Shown in pieces: positions 35,441 to 43,174 of a stretch of 64,000 nt of DNA; the first letter of the stretch is position 1, and every line of letters begins with the position of its first letter. Both the position numbers and the translations under genes were made by a program. Source of the stretch: Laspinema sp. D2d (GTDB lineage Bacteria > Cyanobacteriota > Cyanobacteriia > Cyanobacteriales > Laspinemataceae); the NCBI RefSeq assembly GCF_025370755.1, contig NZ_JAMXFC010000005.1, positions 124,001 to 188,000 of the forward strand, read 5' to 3'. The notes beneath the pieces were generated by a model that worked only from the letters and a program-made list of their open reading frames with translations, was not told where the DNA came from and ran no database searches.

Positions 35441-35757
35441 TGGAGGGTCGGGTCAATACAAACTGTGAAGCCATCATTTCCATTGTTGTTGCAAATGAGA
35501 ATCGGCAGTCCCAACTCATTGACGCGGTGATAGACACAGGATATACCGGATTTTTAACTTTGCCCAGGGAAATTATCACTGCTTTAAGTTTACCTTGGAC
35601 AGGAGTCGAGCGAGGCACTTTAGGCGATGGGAGTGAAGTTACCTTTGAAGTTTATGCGGTGAAGGTAATTTGGGATGGTACATACCGTGATATTCCAGTG
35701 AATGAATCCGAAACCGATCCCTTGGTTGGTATGAGTTTGCTCTATGGTTACGATTGA
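35437..35757 (+). CDS. Clan AA retropepsin-like aspartic protease, apparently truncated by a stop codon
   Basis: A 106-residue single-domain aspartic protease-like protein. The catalytic triplet DTG lies in LIDAVIDTGYTGFLTLP, and later GSEVTFEVYAVKVIWDG and VGMSLLYGYD fit the retropepsin fold, which works as a dimer. The typical family ends with about 20 more residues after (L/M)SLLYGYDL. Here the TGA at 35755-35757 comes directly after GYD, and the same frame continues for 23 sense codons (QIQAIKGGIVTIRNLQ...) to TAA at 35827-35829. This reading strongly suggests a nonsense mutation, read-through, or a sequencing error. Confidence 0.8.
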   Translation: MMEGRVNTNCEAIISIVVANENRQSQLIDAVIDTGYTGFLTLPREIITALSLPWTGVERGTLGDGSEVTFEVYAVKVIWDGTYRDIPVNESETDPLVGMSLLYGYD

Positions 35758-35829
35758 CAAATCCAAGCTATTAAAGGGGGAATCGTCACAATTAGAAATC
35801 TCCAAAATTCTCAAAATTTTATCCCCTAA
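35758..35829 (+). pseudogene. In-frame C-terminal remnant of aspartic protease after stop
   Basis: The 23-codon in-frame tail after the TGA encodes QIQAIKGGIVTIRNLQ and ends at TAA 35829. Its pattern (hydrophobic strand, GG turn, VTI strand) is that of the last beta-strands of small retropepsin-like proteins, so it looks like formerly coding DNA. Confidence 0.6.
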
Positions 35830-35886
35830 ACATTGTAGAATTAGCAGGGGCGTAAGCGAAACTATGCTGTAGGCTTTACCCCTTCC

Positions 35887-35919
35887 AAAATGTACCTCAT
35901 AACTAGGGGAACCGCTATA
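35887..35919 (-). repeat. TATAGCGGTTC repeat terminus, inverted
   Basis: On the minus strand this reads TATAGCGGTTCCCCTAG followed by TTATGAGGTACATTTT. It matches the copy at 54117-54147 (AGAGCGGTTCCCTAG...GTACATTTT) over its whole length and the element at 22625-22727 over the first part. Confidence 0.65.
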
Positions 35920-35960
35920 TATCATTAACCAATCCTTTGTAAACCTTTGACTTCCATCTG

Positions 35961-36191
35961 ATGACAATCACGAGTGAAACAATTAAACAAGACCTCGATC
36001 GCCTGAGTGACGAGCAACTTCGTGCCGTTGCTGATTTTATTGCCTTCCTCAAATTTCGAGATCAACGCCATCGTGTTAACCTCAACGCCACCCAGCTTGC
36101 TTCCCTGGCAACTGAGTTTGCGGAAGAAGACCACACTTTGGCAGAAGCAGGAATGGATGATTATGTAGAACTGTTGGGTCAGGAAGATTAA
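35961..36191 (+). CDS. Putative antitoxin of second MazF-type pair
   Basis: A 76-residue acidic protein, MTITSETIKQDLDRLSDEQ and onward: the segment DEQLRAVADFIAFLKFRDQ resembles the VxxFIxFLK helix found in DUF2281-type and similar cyanobacterial antitoxins. The tail (EEDHTLAEAGMDDYVELL) is acidic and should contact the toxin. The toxin starts two bases after its stop. The role is inferred from context and composition. Confidence 0.8.
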   Translation: MTITSETIKQDLDRLSDEQLRAVADFIAFLKFRDQRHRVNLNATQLASLATEFAEEDHTLAEAGMDDYVELLGQED

Positions 36192-36193
36192 CC

Positions 36194-36547
36194 ATGACGA
36201 ACCCAATTAAACGGGGAGAAGTTTGGTTAGCAAATCTCAATCCCACTCAAGGTTCTGAACAAGCAGGGATTCGCCCAGTAATTATATTCCAAAATGATAT
36301 TGTTTCTCAGTTTTCCACAACAATTCTAACCATTCCCCTCACAACAAACCAACGTCGTGCCGCCTTGCCAATTTGTCTGGCGATCGCCCAAGGAAATGGC
36401 GGATTAGCCGAGGATTCAGTTGCGTTATGTTTTCAAATGCGAGTATTAGATAAAACTCGGCTAATTCGGAAGTTGGGACAGCTTAATGCTGAAACAATCA
36501 TCCAACTAGAAACGGTCGTTTTGATAACATTGGGATATGATTTATAG
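36194..36547 (+). CDS. MazF/PemK mRNA interferase toxin
   Basis: A 117-residue MazF-family endoribonuclease. The start IKRGEVWLANLNPTQGSEQAGIRPVIIFQND is the classical family opening (GEVWLxxLxPTxGSEQxGxRPVxI). The strand RVLDKTRLIRKLGQL and a final Leu-rich helix match too. This is a closer match to canonical PemK/MazF than the gene at 19250, so the window carries two distinct toxin subtypes. The upstream antitoxin overlaps closely in transcription. Confidence 0.93.
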   Translation: MTNPIKRGEVWLANLNPTQGSEQAGIRPVIIFQNDIVSQFSTTILTIPLTTNQRRAALPICLAIAQGNGGLAEDSVALCFQMRVLDKTRLIRKLGQLNAETIIQLETVVLITLGYDL

Positions 36548-36685
36548 CACTGTCTGGTTAGAGAATCATGACTTACCCCCCATCGCAAAGCAAGTCTAAA
36601 TAAATTAGATGAGTTCAAACCTTCCAGACTGGATGCGGGGCAGTAGATAAATTGCCCCTACATAATTTCTTTAAATGTGTTTCCA

Positions 36686-37765
36686 TCACCCAAAACTGAC
36701 GCCAGTGGGTTTGACAAACTCTAAATTATCAACATTCCACACTTGACCATCAAGGGCCATTTGTTCGATTAAACTAGCTAATCTGAGGGCTTTCAGGGCT
36801 TGTTCTCCGCCGACGGAGGGTTGATTGCCGCCGCGAACACAGTGGATAAAATGTTCTAATTCAGCGTGTAAAGGTTCAATATTACTGGTATAAACTTTTT
36901 CGATTAAGCCATCTTGGCGATACAGAACTTGACCATATTCGGTCCTGTAATTTGCTGTTGTTTTCCGATGAATTAAAATTTCATTGTTGAGAAAATCGGC
37001 TTCGGTGAGGGAATGTTTGCAATGGGTGACGATGCGCCGTAATTTTCGGTGAGTGACTTTACTAGCGGTGACGGTGGCAATTACACCATTAGCAAATCCC
37101 AAGGTTGCGGTGACATAATCTAAATAAGAATTAGCTTGTGAGGTGTCTTGACTGGTGCGACTGCCACTGGCGGTTAATCGCACAACAGGGGCGGCAGCTA
37201 ATTCTAAAATGAGGTCGATGTCATGGATCATTAAATCCAAGACGACGGAGACATCGTTCGCCCGATCGCTGTAGGGACTCATGCGATGCGCTTCGATCGC
37301 CAGCACTTGTTCGGTTTTGAGAACCTTGCTCAATTCCTGGAATGCCGGATTAAACCGTTCAATATGACCCACTTGCAGAATACATCCCGATTCTGCTGCC
37401 TCATTTACCAAAGATTCTGCTTCCGCAATACTCGCGGCGATCGGTTTTTCAATTAAAACATGAACCCCCGATCGCAAGCAGGTCATTCCTACCGCATGAT
37501 GCAGGCGCGTGGGGACGGCAATACAAACCGCATCCACATGAGGCAGCAAATCTTGATAATCTTCAAAAAACCGAATCCGATACTTACTGGCGATGTCGAG
37601 TCCGCGCTCTACATTAACATCAGCCACCCCGACTAATTCAATATCTTTGAGCAAGCTGAGAACCCGGGTATGATGTTGTCCCATACTGCCCACGCCAATC
37701 ACCCCAATTCGTAAGGGTTCCGGTTGACTTTTTAGATTATGATGATTCAATTGCCGAGCTTTCAT
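36686..37765 (-). CDS. Gfo/Idh/MocA family NAD(P)-dependent oxidoreductase
   Basis: About 360 residues. The N-terminal Rossmann fold reads RIGVIGVGSMGQHHTRVLS, and VCIAVPTRLHHAV with GVHVLIEKPIAASIAEAE provides the EKP motif with the catalytic lysine of this family. The C-terminal alpha/beta domain begins near VGHIERFNPAFQEL. The nearest function is a nucleotide-sugar or inositol dehydrogenase-type redox step, often in surface polysaccharide synthesis in cyanobacteria; the exact substrate is not visible. ATG 37765 (MKARQLNHH) is preferred, with GTG 37780 as an alternative. Confidence 0.92.
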   Translation of the reverse strand: MKARQLNHHNLKSQPEPLRIGVIGVGSMGQHHTRVLSLLKDIELVGVADVNVERGLDIASKYRIRFFEDYQDLLPHVDAVCIAVPTRLHHAVGMTCLRSGVHVLIEKPIAASIAEAESLVNEAAESGCILQVGHIERFNPAFQELSKVLKTEQVLAIEAHRMSPYSDRANDVSVVLDLMIHDIDLILELAAAPVVRLTASGSRTSQDTSQANSYLDYVTATLGFANGVIATVTASKVTHRKLRRIVTHCKHSLTEADFLNNEILIHRKTTANYRTEYGQVLYRQDGLIEKVYTSNIEPLHAELEHFIHCVRGGNQPSVGGEQALKALRLASLIEQMALDGQVWNVDNLEFVKPTGVSFG

Positions 37766-37870
37766 GGGATTATTTTGCACTCCTTGATGTCTCTTCCACC
37801 ACCATTAGTCAGAGCCGCTTGACAGGCATCTGGCCTCGCACACCAACCCGATAGTATCACAGGCGATCCC

Positions 37871-37917
37871 GTTGTAAAGATTTACAACATTTTCGACCCC
37901 CTCCAGTATAGAGGGGG
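37871..37917 (-). promoter_or_regulatory. Two adjacent hairpins upstream of the oxidoreductase gene
   Basis: A perfect 8-bp palindrome (GTTGTAAA / TTTACAAC) lies next to a 7-bp GC stem (CCCCCTC / GAGGGGG), 90-135 bases ahead of the minus-strand start. They may be an operator and a leader hairpin; regulation is inferred from position only. Confidence 0.4.
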
Positions 37918-38037
37918 AAATCCGTTTTCGAGGGAGTGAGCTTTCCAGGGTTTGAGGCGATCGCCCCCCCGCACCCCTCCATCTCCCCCCACCCTTCAAA
38001 AAAAAGCCACCCTCAATGGGGCGGTACAGTCAGAGTC

Positions 38038-38105
38038 AGACAAACCGGGTATCTGACCCAATTTCTGCTCAGAGGCAACAAATTAGGCTCAGAAACCCGG
38101 TTTCT
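38038..38105. repeat. Dispersed 68-bp inverted repeat, copy 3
   Basis: The termini are AGACAAACCGGGTATCTGA and CAGAAACCCGGTTTCT, with a loop region rich in A. The left end has two substitutions relative to copies 2 and 4. Its length of 68 bp matches copies 1 and 2. Confidence 0.83.
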
Positions 38106-38300
38106 GGTTCGACTAGGGAACTCCAAAAAATAACATCTTCCAGGAGGGATCCCCCCAACCGATTGGCGTTCTTAAGGGGGGCTTGAATAATGCTGCAAAA
38201 TTTCTAATGCAGAACTTTTTTTATGGAAATCCCTAATTTAATGGGCAACCCAGGTCCTGGCCCTGAAATAAAAGCGGACCCTCATGAATCCGCCTAAACT

Positions 38301-38651
38301 TTAAAACGTGGAGCCATTCCAGCCCCACATGGAGCCCTCGGCATCGGTAAATTCGATATAGATCCGATTTTGCGGAACCCCGATCGCCTGGTGAATCTTA
38401 TTGCAAAAATCTTTGCTCATCGCTTGGGTTTGTTCGGGACGAATTGTCCCTACACTCTTGACTTCGATATAGCAAACCGGGTCAAAAGTCCCCGCAAATG
38501 TCATCGAGACATCCGCATTAAATGCCGTCATCACATAAGATTCAGGTTTTCCCAGATGCTTCGCCAAGCTGGAGGAAAGTCCCTTGAGCAGGGTTTGGAT
38601 TGCAGCATTTTCCGGTGTAGACACGGAAGTTTTAACTTTAATCAGGGGCAT
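38301..38651 (-). CDS. MIF / phenylpyruvate tautomerase-like protein
   Basis: A 116-residue member of the macrophage migration inhibitory factor (tautomerase) family, with the catalytic N-terminal Pro2 in MPLIKVKTSV after Met removal. The central strand AKHLGKPESYVMTAF and the C-terminal NRIYIEFTDAEGSMWGWNG are the standard signature of MIF-like proteins in cyanobacteria and eukaryotes. It should form homotrimers in the cytosol. The physiological substrate is unknown. It is followed on the minus strand by nothing closer than 500 bases. Confidence 0.93.
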   Translation of the reverse strand: MPLIKVKTSVSTPENAAIQTLLKGLSSSLAKHLGKPESYVMTAFNADVSMTFAGTFDPVCYIEVKSVGTIRPEQTQAMSKDFCNKIHQAIGVPQNRIYIEFTDAEGSMWGWNGSTF

Positions 38652-38717
38652 AAATTGACCTTCTAACTTGCGTCTTGCTGATTCAAATCGGGATCCCGAA
38701 ACAGTTTCTATCCCAAA

Positions 38718-39197
38718 TTATCCGCCGTAATTCCAGCCGGTGCTTTCTAGCAACAAGGGGTCTCCTTCTCGGTGGACTCCTGCCGCAATCACTTCGCCGA
38801 CAAAGACGGTGTGATCGCCCTTTTTCACCGAACCCACCACATTACATTCCACATACCCTAGGGAGTCGGAGATAATGGGACAGCCGGTTTCTCCCAGATA
38901 AAACTCCACATCTTCAAATTTATCCCCGACCCGTCGTTGGGGTTTAAAGAATTTTTGGGCTAAGTCTTTTTGTCCCGCTTCTAAGACACTCAGGGCAAAA
39001 ACGCCACTAGCTTCAATCATGGCATGGGAGCCGGAATCTTGTTTAACACAGTTGATGACTAAGGGGGGTTCAAAGGACCCCTGCATCACCCAACTGGCGG
39101 TGAATCCGTTGACATTTTCCCCATCTTTGACACCGCAAACATAGAGTCCGTGGGGAATCTTTCTGAGGATTGTTTTTTTCGCTTGTTCGTCTAGCAA
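38718..39197 (-). CDS. Flavin reductase family protein
   Basis: A 159-residue FMN-binding split-barrel protein. The core VNGFTASWVMQGSFEPPLV and SGVFALSVLEAGQKDLAQKFF match the flavin reductase-like domain, as in the C-terminal part of cyanobacterial diflavin flavoproteins; here it is a stand-alone domain. DHTVFVGEVIAAGV is the usual FMN-proximal strand. The start codon appears to be TTG 39197 (MLDEQAKKTIL), as related proteins begin at this point; no ATG fits. It sits between cobM and the tautomerase gene in the same orientation. Confidence 0.9.
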   Translation of the reverse strand: MLDEQAKKTILRKIPHGLYVCGVKDGENVNGFTASWVMQGSFEPPLVINCVKQDSGSHAMIEASGVFALSVLEAGQKDLAQKFFKPQRRVGDKFEDVEFYLGETGCPIISDSLGYVECNVVGSVKKGDHTVFVGEVIAAGVHREGDPLLLESTGWNYGG

Positions 39198-39259
39198 GGC
39201 TTTACCTATTTTTCGATACAGAACTGATGGACATTTATATTAGAGTATCCGACCGGGCA

Positions 39260-40099
39260 TCATCCCTGCCGAGGGGTCGGTCGAAACAGGTGGGTATGTT
39301 CGGGATGGTAGAGGCGCGATCGCGCAGTTTCTTTCCCTGACTGCTTTTCCGGTTCTGCCAAAGCTGGACTAATTAAATACAGGGTCGTCCGAATTAAGTT
39401 TTCACTCTGGGTAACTTGGGCCATCTCTTTCAGAGGGACCACGACAATTTTTTCATCGGGCCACCCAATCCGGTAGCAAATGGCGATCGGCATTTCTGCG
39501 GGATAATGTTCCATCAGTTTGGCTTGAGCTTCTTCAATGTGGCGCGCACTCAGATACAGGCACAAACTGGCTTTATGGGCGGCTAAAGCCGCTAATTCCT
39601 CCGATTCCGGGACTGAGGAAGCTCGACCACTGACGCGGGTCAGAATGATGGTTTGCACCAGTGCTGGGATGGTGAGTTCCAAGTTGAGTTTGGCTGCTGC
39701 TGCTTGAAAGGCACTAATTCCGGGGATAATTTCACAGGGAATGTCCGCATCGGCTAAGGCGTGCATTTGTTCGGAGATGGCACTGTAGAGGCTGGGGTCC
39801 CCGGAATGGAGGCGAACGACGGACTGACCTTGGCGCACGCGGTCAATCATGATGGGTAAGATATCTTCTAGGGTTTTATTGCCGGTGGGAATAACTTCGG
39901 CATCCGGACGAACCCCTTCTAAAATTTGTTTAGGAACGAGGGAGTCGGCGTAGAGAATCGTATTGGCGATCGCGAGGATTTTTTGGGCTTTGACCGTTAA
40001 TAACTCGGGATCACCCGGTCCTGCACCGACGATATAAACAGCGGGTTTGAGCGGTGCAGAGGCAGTTTTTTGGAGGTCAGTTGGCTGGAATTTTGACAT
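39260..40099 (-). CDS. cobM: Precorrin-4 C11-methyltransferase
   Basis: CobM/CbiF transfers a methyl group from S-adenosylmethionine to C11 in corrin-ring synthesis (vitamin B12 branch). The start is ATG 40099 (MSKFQPTDLQ). The SAM-binding fold of tetrapyrrole methylases is shown by YIVGAGPGDPELLTVKAQKIL, LHSGDPSLYSAISEQMHAL and GISAFQAAAAKLN. TIILTRVSGRASSVPESEEL matches the CbiF/CobM region. At about 279 residues the length is normal. No cobalamin riboswitch is visible upstream. Confidence 0.95.
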   Translation of the reverse strand: MSKFQPTDLQKTASAPLKPAVYIVGAGPGDPELLTVKAQKILAIANTILYADSLVPKQILEGVRPDAEVIPTGNKTLEDILPIMIDRVRQGQSVVRLHSGDPSLYSAISEQMHALADADIPCEIIPGISAFQAAAAKLNLELTIPALVQTIILTRVSGRASSVPESEELAALAAHKASLCLYLSARHIEEAQAKLMEHYPAEMPIAICYRIGWPDEKIVVVPLKEMAQVTQSENLIRTTLYLISPALAEPEKQSGKETARSRLYHPEHTHLFRPTPRQG

Positions 40100-40114
40100 C
40101 AAACTAAAACAAAA

Positions 40115-40228
40115 TCAAGGAAAGAATTGAGAAGGTTCCGGATGTTACCGGCTCTATGAGGTAATCAACCACTGGTAGATGCACCCTGGTTTAACCCTAG
40201 AATTTATTCTAGGGTTTTTTATTTTTTG
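40115..40228 (+). ncRNA. Candidate small RNA with GTAGATGCACCCTG box (locus A)
   Basis: A plus-strand region without a protein gene ends in a strong intrinsic terminator: AACCCTAGAA / TTCTAGGGTT (40193-40216) followed by TTTTTTATTTTTT. The 14-base box GTAGATGCACCCTG is at 40175-40188, four bases ahead of the terminator stem. The same box, at the same kind of distance from another terminator, occurs at 60755-60768. No coding frame ends here and the flanking genes (cobM, lgt) are both minus-strand, so a short transcript on plus is implied. The 5' end is unknown, and the coordinates are a guess. Confidence 0.5.
40193..40227 (+). terminator. Intrinsic terminator with no plus-strand gene upstream
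   Basis: A 10-bp stem with a 4-base loop (TTTA) precedes a 12-base T-rich tail. On the minus strand no T-run follows, so the terminator works on plus only. The nearest plus-strand protein gene upstream ends more than 3.6 kb away. Confidence 0.85.
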
Positions 40229-40262
40229 CAATCAATTATAGGGCAGGGTTACGGTAAAAATT

Positions 40263-40329
40263 AGAAACCGGGCTTCTTGGCAATATCTGTGCAACTTAGG
40301 CAAAAATTTAAGATAGAAACCCGGTTTCT
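40263..40329. repeat. Dispersed 68-bp inverted repeat, copy 4
   Basis: The termini are AGAAACCGGGCTTCTTGG and ATAGAAACCCGGTTTCT, at 67 bp total. It is the fourth copy in this window, 35 bases downstream of the candidate small RNA terminator. Confidence 0.87.
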
Positions 40330-40357
40330 AGTGCTTGGTTTCTTTTGAGGGGAATTT

Positions 40358-41224
40358 CTAGGAAGAAGAGGGTTCACTATTGTTCCGGGATACCACATCT
40401 GGCAAAGGACGATTGAACCCATAAAGCCAGACTAAGCCAGCGATTCCTATGACAATACCCGTTAAACTGACAAACTGAGCCATTCTGAGAGGACCGAACA
40501 TTAAGCTATCGAGTCGTAACCCTTCAATCCAGAAACGACCGCAGCTATAGACGGCCATATAGACTAAAAATAATGTGCCAACTTTTAAACGGGGTTTGCC
40601 TTGGAGGTCCCGAAAGAATAAAAACAGTAATAAGGCAAATAAGGCCAAATTCCACAGGGATTCATATAAAAAAGTGGGATGAAAATATTGCTCGCCCACA
40701 TATTGAAAGGGCCGAGATTCTGGGGGAATGTAGAGTTTCCAGGGTAAATCTGTGGGTCTGCCGAAGGCTTCGGAATTAAAGAAGTTTCCCCAACGTCCGA
40801 TCGCCTGACCTAAAATTACGGAGGGTGCGACTAAATCGGCTAATTGCCAGAAGGGAATTCGTTTGAGTCGGGCAAAAATTAACGTGGCGATCGTCCCGCC
40901 AATAATTGCGCCGTGAATGGCAATGCCGCCTCGCCAAATCGCAAAGATTTGGCCCGGATTATCGGCATAATTTTCCCACTGAAACAAAACATAATACAGT
41001 CGCGCCAAGGGAATTGCGCCAACCACTAACCAAAGGATCAAGTCACCCATGAGGTCCGGGTTGATGTTGCGGCGTTTGGCTAAAAATTGCGAGAGACTGA
41101 CGCCAATCAAGACGGCAGTCGCAATTAAGAACCCATACCAACGGATGGTTAAGGGTCCGATTTCAACGATGATCGGGCCTGGGGAGGCAAAGGTCAAGGC
41201 TAGGGGTAGAGTAACAAGAGTCAT
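40358..41224 (-). CDS. lgt: Prolipoprotein diacylglyceryl transferase
   Basis: Lgt adds the diacylglyceryl group to the lipobox cysteine of prolipoproteins at the inner membrane. 288 residues with seven hydrophobic segments. The family signature [16 protein letters not shown] and the later [12 protein letters not shown] and [15 protein letters not shown] are intact, including the conserved Arg and Asn of the signature and the Glu/Arg of the last motif. The start is ATG 41224. It is divergent from the SirB1-like gene 190 bases away. Confidence 0.97.
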   Translation of the reverse strand: MTLVTLPLALTFASPGPIIVEIGPLTIRWYGFLIATAVLIGVSLSQFLAKRRNINPDLMGDLILWLVVGAIPLARLYYVLFQWENYADNPGQIFAIWRGGIAIHGAIIGGTIATLIFARLKRIPFWQLADLVAPSVILGQAIGRWGNFFNSEAFGRPTDLPWKLYIPPESRPFQYVGEQYFHPTFLYESLWNLALFALLLFLFFRDLQGKPRLKVGTLFLVYMAVYSCGRFWIEGLRLDSLMFGPLRMAQFVSLTGIVIGIAGLVWLYGFNRPLPDVVSRNNSEPSSS

Positions 41225-41415
41225 AACCTTAATAATACGCGCTTAGGGGGACGACAGGTGCAGTTGCCTTGGTTGTGTTTTGTTTCTAGGGTACTTCACG
41301 CCATAAAGTACATTGAAGGAACAAATAGTCAGGGGGCCGAATTTTTGCTATCTTCAGGGGGAGATAGGCGCGATCGCCTTGAGACCCCAGGGCAATTCTA
41401 TTTACTTAAATTCAG

Positions 41416-42246
41416 ATGAACTTTCCCCTAGCGCGGCAATCGTTCTACCACGAGATTAACCAAAACGACGACCAAATCGATCTCGCTAAGGCAGCGCTGT
41501 ACATCGCGCAAGAAGAATACCCAACCCTCGATCCGGCGGAATATCTGAATGTGCTGGATGTGATGGCGGGGGAGGTGGCACAACGGTTAAAGGATCAACG
41601 CTATCCTTTGCGAATTGTTAAAGCGATCAATGACTATCTCTTTGAAGATTTAGGGTTTACGGGTAATACCCGGGATTATTATGACCCTTGTAATAGTTTT
41701 CTAAATGATGCGATCGCCCGTCGGACTGGCATTCCCATCACCCTAGCATTAATTTACCTGGAAATTGCAAGGCGGCTGGATTTTCCAATGGTGGGAATTG
41801 GGATGCCGGGACACTTTTTAATTCGCCCAGAGTTTGATGGGGCGGGTATTTTTGTGGATGCCTTTAATCGGGGTGAGGTGTTGTTTCAAGAAGACTGCGA
41901 ACAACGTCTCCAGCAAATTTATGGTCCGGAAGTGTCCATGCGTCCGGAGTTTTTAAAAGCGGTGACGCGCAAACAATTTTTGGCCCGGATGCTGACTAAT
42001 TTAAAAATGATTTATCTGAATCGCGGGGATTCGGAGAAATGCCTCGGGGCGATCGAACGGATTTTGCTGTTATTTCCCGATTCACCGTTGGAATTGCGCG
42101 ATCGCGGTTTGTTTTACTATCAAAATGGCCGATGGACTCAGGCCCGTCAGGACTTACAAACCTATTTGGATGGAGTTCCCCAAGCTGAAGATGCCTCAAT
42201 CATTCAGCAAATTCTCGATCGCATCCGTTGGCAAGAGAATGAGTAA
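41416..42246 (+). CDS. SirB1-type transglutaminase-like/TPR protein
   Basis: A 276-residue protein of the SirB1 family. The transglutaminase-like core spans residues 30-170: YYDPCNSFLNDAIARRTGIPITLALIY, with the Cys-like position replaced by Asn/Ser as in the family, and VGIGMPGHFLIRPE supplies the histidine. The C-terminal third is a TPR segment (LTNLKMIYLNRGDSEKCLGAIERIL, here in brief: YLNRGDSEKCLGAIERILLL). The role in bacteria is unclear; related genes sit near release-factor methyltransferases. No signal peptide is present. It stands alone. Confidence 0.92.
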   Translation: MNFPLARQSFYHEINQNDDQIDLAKAALYIAQEEYPTLDPAEYLNVLDVMAGEVAQRLKDQRYPLRIVKAINDYLFEDLGFTGNTRDYYDPCNSFLNDAIARRTGIPITLALIYLEIARRLDFPMVGIGMPGHFLIRPEFDGAGIFVDAFNRGEVLFQEDCEQRLQQIYGPEVSMRPEFLKAVTRKQFLARMLTNLKMIYLNRGDSEKCLGAIERILLLFPDSPLELRDRGLFYYQNGRWTQARQDLQTYLDGVPQAEDASIIQQILDRIRWQENE

Positions 42247-42326
42247 GGAAAATCTTAAAAACGTTGTTGTATATACATAGGTTTCTAGTTTTGTCAATAT
42301 TTCTTTGGAAAGAGCTTTTAACCGAT

Positions 42327-42788
42327 TTAAGATAGGTTTAGATCGGGATCAAGTTGTTCAGCAATTTGTTTGAGGCGATGGAGTTGGGCCTGCATATCTT
42401 TTTGGGTCCAGGTTGCAGCAAATAGATTGAAGCCCCAGGCGACTAGGGGATTGGGAATTTCAAATTCAAAACGATTGACGAGGCGAGTTTGGTTGCCGTC
42501 CGGTTGACAATCCCAGCGATCGCAGCCTTTGAAAAATCCCTGAAACTCCCACACAATCAGTCCCGGTTGTCGTTGGGCGATCGCACAGTTTAAGCTGGGT
42601 TGCAACAGGGGAATATTCAAAATAAACCGACTACGACTCCCCACCCGGGTATCCCATTCGCCAATCGGTTCGCAACGCAAAGCGGGATTCAACCATTGGT
42701 GCATTAATGCGCGATCGGTAATACAGTAATCAACCACCGTAGGACTCGCCTGAATTTGAATAGACTGTTCAAAGACTTGAGATGACAT
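42327..42788 (-). CDS. SRPBCC (START-like) lipid-binding fold protein
   Basis: A 153-residue SRPBCC/polyketide-cyclase-like protein. The opening VFEQSIQIQASPTVVDYCITDRAL and the mid-segment TRLVNRFEFEIPNPLVAWGFN are typical of the helix-grip fold, which binds small hydrophobic ligands. Conserved cyanobacterial members of this size are of unknown function. It is convergent with the SirB1-like gene. Confidence 0.85.
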   Translation of the reverse strand: MSSQVFEQSIQIQASPTVVDYCITDRALMHQWLNPALRCEPIGEWDTRVGSRSRFILNIPLLQPSLNCAIAQRQPGLIVWEFQGFFKGCDRWDCQPDGNQTRLVNRFEFEIPNPLVAWGFNLFAATWTQKDMQAQLHRLKQIAEQLDPDLNLS

Positions 42789-43174
42789 GAGAAATGAGAC
42801 CTAATGATGACAAGTTGTTATAGAAATTTCCCCGAGAAAGGGAATCCAACTGGGAGAGGCGGGGCACAAGGCCAGGAGGAATCGGTCCTAAAAGACAGCA
42901 GACCCTTCCCTCAGACTGGGGCAGAATTGTTACAAATCACTACAGTTTCAATCTTTTGTGACAAATTGTCCCTAATCTAATTTCTAGTTACGAACAATTG
43001 AAGCATAAAGCGTTTGCTCTGCCTCAGTTGAGAGTGGGGAAAAACGCAAAAGATCGCATAGACTACAGCAAAAGATGCATAGCCCTGTAGGATAAGGGCA
43101 AATGCACTGACTGGCATTTATTGAATGATCAACGCTGTTGAACGGTCATATCGGAAGTACACTCAAATCACCTT
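42789..43174. other. Divergent spacer upstream of channel-like gene
   Basis: About 390 bases between divergent starts. A rather A/T-rich stretch occurs at 42945-43010 (TTTGTGACAAATTGTCCC), where promoters would be expected, but I cannot define boxes. No repeat or gene is seen. Confidence 0.4.

Larger units (their letters stand above)
37781..38300. other. Spacer with three palindromic structures
   Basis: About 520 bases. It contains GTTGTAAA-GA-TTTACAAC (37871-37888), CCCCCTC-N7-GAGGGGG (37897-37917), 68-bp repeat copy 3 (38038-38105), and a GATCCCCCC/GGGGGG-type repeat near 38147-38185. The first two would sit in the leader of the oxidoreductase mRNA on the minus strand. No gene is seen. Confidence 0.6.

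Noticed and set aside
39260-40357. Cobalamin riboswitch near cobM
   Set aside because: The region upstream of cobM (40100-40357) shows no B12-box-like sequence; only the orphan terminator and repeat were found.
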